A stretch of DNA of 64,000 nucleotides from Plazaster borealis (lineage: Eukaryota; Echinodermata; Asteroidea; Forcipulatida; Labidiasteridae). The stretch is from contig CM037462.1 in assembly GCA_021014325.1 (NCBI GenBank), forward strand, positions 14,156,135-14,220,134, written 5' to 3'. Of the stretch, positions 58,278 to 64,000 are shown piece by piece (the first letter of the stretch is position 1; each line of letters opens with the position of its first letter). Both the position numbers and the translations under genes were made by a program. The notes beneath the pieces are model-generated. The model made no database searches, was not told the origin of the DNA, and worked only from the letters and a program-made list of their open reading frames with translations.

Positions 58278-58596
58278 GGCCTGTGAGTGGACCCTTAAAA
58301 AAAGAGCTGAAACACTACATGATGTAAGAATGATCGTGGAACGTCAAGTGAGCGCGCGTCACGCATTTACGCTGGTCGAATTGGGGCACTCCATGGATCC
58401 AGTAACTAGGCTTATTTCACATTATTGTAGTTGTACATTACTGTTGCCAAGCATATGTAAGGCCAAAAAGTGAAGAAGAAAAAAACCCGAAAACCCCCCC
58501 AAAAAACCCGGAAAAAAACGAGAAAAAGAAACCCGGAAATAAAAAAATCGACAAAAAAAGCGGATATCCGCTTTAAAGCGGAGATTTCACAGGCCT
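58278..58596. mobile_element. MITE with GGCCTGTGA ends and self-complementary inner end
   Basis: GGCCTGTGAGTGGACCC ... AGATTTCACAGGCC; near the right end CGGATATCCGCTTTAAAGCG. Inserted in a family A half-copy. Confidence 0.6.
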
Positions 58597-58607
58597 GATT
58601 AAGTGTT

Positions 58608-58996
58608 AAAGCGATTGTATACGTTTGGTAATTGGAACCCACTGTTTGTTTAAATCCTATATAGTTGTAGATATATACCATAAAACTAACTTGTGAAAAT
58701 TTCATTTCGAAAGGTGGTAGCGTTTTTGAGATATTGTTGAAAATCTGGAGCGGTTATGTCCACTCAAAAGAATAATCTGCAATTGGAATACACAATCTGA
58801 GAAACGTTACTGTCAGTAACACTTCTCAGATTCAAATTTGTGGGGTTAAAAAATGATATCTTTTTCCATAACCGCTGTACTTCTAAGTGAAAATTTTCTC
58901 AAAATGCATTATACTATCAAAAGCTGCTGTACTTCTTACCAAGTAAGTTTTGTTGCCATTAATTTTCAGTCATTACCAAACGTTTACAGACACTTT
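58608..58996 (+). mobile_element. TTAA MITE family G
   Basis: TTAAAGCGATTGTATACGTTTGG ... CCAAACGTTTACAGACACTTTAA. Confidence 0.85.
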
Positions 58997-59407
58997 AAAA
59001 AGGTGCAACCTTGCTACACGATATTTACACAGATAAACAAATAAATCAAAATCCACAGTACATTTTGAAATAATTGAAATTGGTTCTACCTAAAGTACAT
59101 TGCATGCGCAAAGTAAGGATGTGTAGCATCCTAACGGATCTAAAATGCCAAATCTTCGGTTAAGACTTGAGGCTCTCCTAGGTAGACAAAATTCATCAAG
59201 CCAATTTTTATCAATAATCACATGTACCATCCGAGACTGGTATCCTGCTCATTTGCTGCTAAGCGAAAACAATTGCTTAAGCAGCTGTATGAAATTGGGC
59301 GCTGTGGTCTCGTTGAGATTTTCTGGAAATGAAAGCCCTGCGTCACTGTCAACAGTGAAGACATTTATAAGGCCGACATAAACCTATTGGACTATCTAAT
59401 CTATTTA

Positions 59408-60240
59408 CTACAGCACTCTGCATGGCTTTACACAAAAAAACCATCACATGAAACTGGTGATAAAGGTTTTCCATCACTGTCGACATTGTTACAGAGGACA
59501 AAGATAACTGCCGAGGGTGAAGCATTGGTGAAGGTAAAAGGAAGGAAGGGGGAGGAGAGTAAAGAAATTAAGGTCTCTGTATAGACACTGTACATGGCTA
59601 AAACAAAAAACACCACATGCAAAGCCAGACAAAAGTTGTCCATCACTGTCAACATTGTTACAGTGGACAAAGATAACTGCCCAGGGGTGAGGGTAGCCGG
59701 AAGGAAGAGGTGACTGAAGACATTAAGATCAACATGAACCTAATCTCTGTGTGTGTACACCAAGCACTGACACTGACACTATGCACTGGCTTAACAAAAA
59801 CACAATCACATGCAAACCCTGATAAACATTTTCCATCACTGTCAACATTGTTAGGGAGGAAAAAGATAACAGCCCAGGGGTGAGGGAAGAAGGAACAGGG
59901 AGGGGGTGATTTAAGGTCAACATGAACCTATGGGATTACCTAATCTCTGTGTGTACATTATAACGACCCCCTCCCCCTCCTGACACTGACACTGTGCATG
60001 GCTTAAATAATTGTTAACATGCAAACCCTTGTAAGGCATTGCACATCAATGTCAACATCGGTACAGTTTACTGAGATAACTGCCAGGGTTTGGAGTAGAA
60101 GACCGCAGGGAGAGGAGGGAGCAATCCCCTTGTGCAACCTTTACACCATTTACACTGTGCAGAACTGAAAATAATTACGTGCTGACTCTGATAAGGGGGG
60201 TTGTCAATAAATGTCAGTTGTTCTGAGACAATTACTGGGG
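59408..60240 (+). repeat. Degenerate tandem repeat of about 175-210 bp, 5 copies
   Basis: Each unit has CACTGTGCATGGCTTAA, CACATGCAAACCC, CCATCACTGTCAACATTG, TTACAG and AAGATAACTGCCCAGGGG. Starts at about 59410, 59585, 59778, 59990 and 60150. Confidence 0.82.
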
Positions 60241-60400
60241 GGTGGGGGTGAGGGAAGGTTGGGAAGGACGTGGGAGGTCAGGGAAGGACGTGGAAGGGTA
60301 GGAGCTGGGAGTAGGGGCAGTTTGGGAGGGGAAGGGGGAGACAGTAGAGGAGGGGAGGGTAGGAGAGAAGAGTAGGGCGGAGGTAGGTGACCGGTTGAAG
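60236..60400 (+). repeat. G-rich purine tract
   Basis: Repeated GGGAAGG, GTGGGAGG and GGGGAGGG over 165 bp; quadruplex-prone on plus. No ORF is credible (the minus ORF is Pro/Ser low complexity). Confidence 0.8.
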
Positions 60401-60422
60401 ACATCAGGATCATAATTTATAG

Positions 60423-60690
60423 CGTGTCATGGCCGAGCGGTCGACTAGCGTCCCGAATTCAAGTTCTGGTGGATGAGTCACCACAATGTGGGTTCGAATC
60501 TCAGTTCCGGCACTTTCGTCCTCGAGGTCCTTGTCCTCAAGGGCGCTGTTTGAGCTAGTGACATCATACGCAAGGGTGTCTGTATAAACCTCTTTTTTGG
60601 TTTTAAGCTGTAGGGTGCGTGAGTGAGGGGTGTTGTAGGTAATGGTTGACCCCTCTGTGAAAATCCGATCCAGCACATACTCTTATTTTA
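60423..60690 (+). mobile_element. tRNA-derived SINE, family 1, uninterrupted
   Basis: GTGTCATGGCCGAGCGGTCGAC head, TCAAGTTCTGGTGG, B-box GGGTTCGAATCTCAG near 60490. Serves as the empty-site comparison for 52384. Confidence 0.82.
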
Positions 60691-61717
60691 TATACAGAAT
60701 AAATGCTGATGATTAAAACTCTTCTCTGCTAAGCAACATTCTTTTCAATGGATGTCCGTACGTTTTCCTTCTAATTTCTAGATTTAAGTGTTGCACTTTA
60801 CACTTTTCAAAAATGGCACCCATTAGAATTAATCTCAATCGACAATCTAAAGAGTCGCAATAGAAAATGTCAATTTGAGTTATTGCTGCAATCTCGCTCA
60901 TCCAACATCATGGTGCCTGTAAGATTAACAAATCTAATCGCCCACATTAAAACAAAATTGCCAGTCACAGTTTGACCTATGTTACGAGTTTGACGTATTC
61001 TTACACACACCCCTACCTAATTCAATTACCTTGGACCTTTCTCTAACAACCCAGCACTTTTTTATCTCGTCTGAAAACATTTCCAAAAAACCTGGTAAAG
61101 TGCAATTATCTGCCGAGGCATAAGAGAAATCCAGGTCAGCAGGAACGGGTCACCTGCTAAAAAAAGGTCACGTCACTCACACATGTTTTAACTGGTACCC
61201 TGCTAAGCTAATCAAGATGCTTAAAACAGAATCCATCTACAATCTCACCACAACTGGGGTCCTCATTTCACTCAGTACACTATTAACAAAATCAATCAAT
61301 CTGCAATTTATCCTGGCACCATTTACGTAGCCGAGCACCATCAACAATTAGGCAAAGACTTATCCCTAAATCCCCCCCCCCCCCCCCGTGATAACTTTTG
61401 ACAACAAATCTCTATCTTTCCAATCCCCCTTAGGAAATTAGGTAAAAAATCCCCCCCCCCCCAATGAAATAGAAATTTGGAACTCTTCCGGGTGCTGATA
61501 GGGGATATTCAGTTTTTGCCATCCATTTAATCGGCCAATCAAAATACCTAGGATTTCTTCTGGATTAGCTGCCCCGGTCAAACCTAATCCTTTAAATCCT
61601 TCATTAATCATTGGTTCAGCCTCGTCCATAATGAGCTTAAAATAGAAATTTTGGACAAACTTTGTTTACATCGTTCTCGGTCATAGAAAGGCTCAACCCT
61701 AGCCATGCTGCACCCTT
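60690..61717. other. Intron-like DNA with no recognised feature
   Basis: Poly-C runs at 61373-61388 and 61452-61463, otherwise nothing supportable. A 63-aa minus ORF (61438-61629) resembles no family I know. Confidence 0.4.
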
Positions 61718-62105
61718 AAAGGCTCTGTATACGTTTGGTAATGACTCTGACAAATAATTGCAATAAAAACTTCCTTGGTAAGAAGTACAGCAGCTTTGGG
61801 TAGTATAATGCATTTTGAGAAACTTTTCATTTCGAAGTACTGTGGTTATGGAAAAAGATATCACTTTTTGTCCCCAAAACTTTGAATCTGAGAAGTGTTA
61901 CTGCCAGTAACGTTTCTCAGATTGTGTATTCCAATTGCAGATTATTCTTCCTGCATGGACATAACCGCTCCAGATTGGCAATATAAAAAAATTGCTTCCA
62001 CCTTTTGAAATGAAACTTTCACAGGTTAGTTTTATGGTATATATCTACAACTATATAGGATTGAAACAAACAGTGGGTTCCAATTACCAAACGTATACAA
62101 TCCCT
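61718..62105 (-). mobile_element. TTAA MITE family G, reversed
   Basis: TTAAAGGCTCTGTATACGTTTGG ... CCAAACGTATACAATCCCTGTAA. Confidence 0.82.
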
Positions 62106-63297
62106 GTAACACAAGCCTGCTGCACAGTGTGTGCCGAAACAATGCACGCCACACACTGTCTAGAAAACAAACTGCAGTGGACTAATGAAAACCACTTGTT
62201 AACTAATTCCCGACAGGCTACTAAAATAAAATTGTGCAACCTAACTGTTTTTAAAAATGTTCATTCATTTTCTTTGCACGTATGAATAAAAAACAACAAC
62301 ACATTTTACTATGATGTGGATGAATGCAACTCCATGTAACAAACTCAGCTTCGATCGCTCACATTTAATAGATGGGAAAGTTACAGTTATGACAATGCCT
62401 CACTGTTTGAAATCTGGGCTACTAAAACTTCCTGCAGGGAAGTGAAAAGCAAAGTATTAGCTCAGTACACTACTTTGAAAAAAGGTGAAGCGCAGGTCTT
62501 TCAATGAAGTTTTACTGTGTGTGTACCAGACCTGTGCCATATTTCAAAGATGAAGTACTCATAAAGAACTCATAATTGTACTCATATAAGAACACTCACA
62601 CTCATGCTCATAGAAAAAAAAGTATTTTACTTGAAACATACTCATGAAAAGTTGTCTTGTAGATGTACTAATACTCACAGAAAAGTACTCGTACTACTAC
62701 TCATGGAATGGCTCTCAACTGTAGCTCTGACCGGGATTGTTGATCAACAGGTTCATTTGCACTGCAAAATACAGCGTGGGACCAGTCAAAGGCAATATAT
62801 ATCATGTGGAACCTTGGCTGGTACCCTATTTTTTGGGGGCGAACTTCAATAGCTCTATACACTTGGGGCCCTGACTTGGTCCAGATGCCATCCCGCGACG
62901 CAGCACAAAAAACTTGCTGAGCGCATGATGAGAACGGTTACCAGGCAAAGTGCTAAGTCATTTCAATAGTATTTCTGGATGGTTCCCAAGTTCAAGTTTC
63001 TTGACAAGGGATCCATTTTAAGAAGCTGTCTACACATAAATTGCTAAAGCATAACGACCAAGCCGTTGTGAAATTGGGCAAAGGGCCAAAGAGACTTATT
63101 GGTAACTCTTAGCGATGCAAGACTTAATGACCAAGCACCACTAGACGGATAAGGTAGCTTAAAATCCAATCCAATCTAAAAACCATGCAGTGTTAATTAA
63201 AGTTGCACGTAGAACCTGTGCAAATTGTCCACAGGCAACCCGTTTAAATGATAGAGCTGGCTAAGCACAGAAGTTTACTTAAGCAAAGAACAACCAT
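62106..63297. other. Intron-like DNA with no recognised gene
   Basis: Some ACTCAT-rich text at 62555-62705 (short imperfect repeats) and traces of a decayed family A MITE (about 62870-63080). No exon of gene 2 (TM1-TM5) could be found here. Confidence 0.4.
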
Positions 63298-63674
63298 GAG
63301 CAAGTTCGAGTGCGCACATTCAGTCGACCCGCTGTCGACCACAGACTAGCAACGCACATGCGCAGTGACGTACTCACGCGAACGACTCATTTGGAAGTCC
63401 AGTCAACAATTCAACATGGCGACGTCCACGGCGGCGGCAATGTTGACTTTTTACCGATCCTATCCCTTCCGCCATTTTGCTACAGTGTCACTGGTTCCCT
63501 TCTCCGTTTACACGACTTAACATAGAACAAGGCTATTGGGACCAGTGAAGAAACCATGGGCTCGAGGCTGGTTTCAAATGGTCGACCACAGCAGTCAACC
63601 TATGGTCGACCAGCCTGGGTTCGAGTGCAAATGGTCAACCTTTGGTTAACCATGGTGCGCACTCGAACTTGCTC
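63298..63674. mobile_element. CpG-rich element with GAGCAAGTTCGAGTGCGCAC ends
   Basis: Perfect 20-bp inverted ends (63298-63317 and 63655-63674), with ATG/CAT-type flanks and inner GTCGACC / GGTCGAC motifs. A 34-codon ATG frame inside (from 63416) is not supported as a gene. Confidence 0.75.
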
Positions 63675-63765
63675 CATGCTGAGCATAAAACCAACTGATC
63701 TAACCTGTCATGTACTTCATCACCTTCTGTGTATGTCGTTTGTTGATCTGTTCTTATATTGTATG

Positions 63766-63810
63766 TATATATATATATATATATATATACTTTTTTTTGG
63801 GGGGGGGGGT
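63766..63810. repeat. (TA)n and poly-G
   Basis: About eleven TA units, then T and G runs. A further family A MITE start (GGACCCAATTTCATA) is cut by the window end at 63978. Confidence 0.85.
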
Positions 63811-64000
63811 AAAATGCGGCAACTGTCTGCCACTTTTTGGCGAGTCAAATTGCACAAATAAATTATGGCAAGCATGTTAGCGCCGAGTGGCTTAAAATGC
63901 AAGCCACACTGTAAAACACACGTGGACATTGACTCGAAAATAGCGCAAACTCGAGATTATAGTGATGATGACATCAAGGACCCAATTTCATAAAAAAAAT

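Larger units (their letters stand above)
57985..59300. repeat. Direct duplication of about 290 bp, 1 kb apart
   Basis: 57985-58275 and 59005-59290 share AAATTGGTTCT, TCCTAACGGATCTAAAAT, CGGTTAAGACTTGAG, TAGACAAAATTCAT and half of a family A MITE. Between them lie another MITE (58278-58596) and a family G MITE (58608-58996). Confidence 0.75.

Noticed and set aside
8888..60500. Several A-box/B-box pairs that look like tRNA genes
   Set aside because: No intact cloverleaf; each continues into a shared SINE body and recurs in the window.
61438..61629. 63-aa minus ORF with plausible protein composition
   Set aside because: Includes a poly-C run, lacks splice-site support and resembles no GPCR segment.
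63416..63520. Short ATG frame in CpG-rich DNA, possible first exon
   Set aside because: Sits inside an element with perfect 20-bp inverted ends; ends in a stop after 34 codons.

Overview
The window is animal nuclear DNA: it is AT-rich, full of introns and crowded with small transposons. Two convergent (tail-to-tail) adhesion G-protein-coupled receptor genes occupy it. The duplicated SUEL/galactose-lectin domains, the receptor type and the many dispersed palindromic MITEs point to an echinoderm. I believe a sea star is most likely because some MITE sequences look familiar from that group, but that part is recollection and was not tested.

Gene 1 (+ strand, about 262-34175) is a latrophilin-like receptor. 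I could join 24 coding exons in one continuous reading frame. Every intron has GT/AG ends, and the model gives 973 visible residues plus a stop. The order is: second half of a SUEL lectin domain (its first half lies before the window), a complete second SUEL domain, a short Thr/Pro/Arg linker, HormR, GAIN, GPS (HL/T cleavage site), seven membrane helices and a 3' exon encoding an acidic, Asn-rich tail.

Gene 2 (- strand, about 57293-44386) is the 3' end of a second adhesion GPCR. It has a 30-nt microexon in the third intracellular loop, an exon for TM6-TM7, a basic juxtamembrane exon and a long last exon. The last exon is proline- and serine-rich and ends in a class I PDZ-ligand motif. TM1-TM5 and the ectodomain were not found and probably lie beyond base 64000.

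Between the two 3' ends sits a roughly 4.8-kb satellite of a 54-bp unit (35277-40110). It has higher-order structure and a 1520-bp internal duplication.

Introns hold many repeats. They include several MITE families (TTAA-flanked, TWA-flanked and CTG-flanked), large foldbacks, an inverted element with a telomere-like (CCCTAA)n core, tRNA-derived SINEs, decayed LINE 3' ends, short tandem arrays and a hammerhead-ribozyme-like sequence. One site is a three-level nest: a TTAA MITE inside a GGCCC MITE inside a SINE. No genuine tRNA, rRNA, CRISPR array or prokaryotic gene is present.
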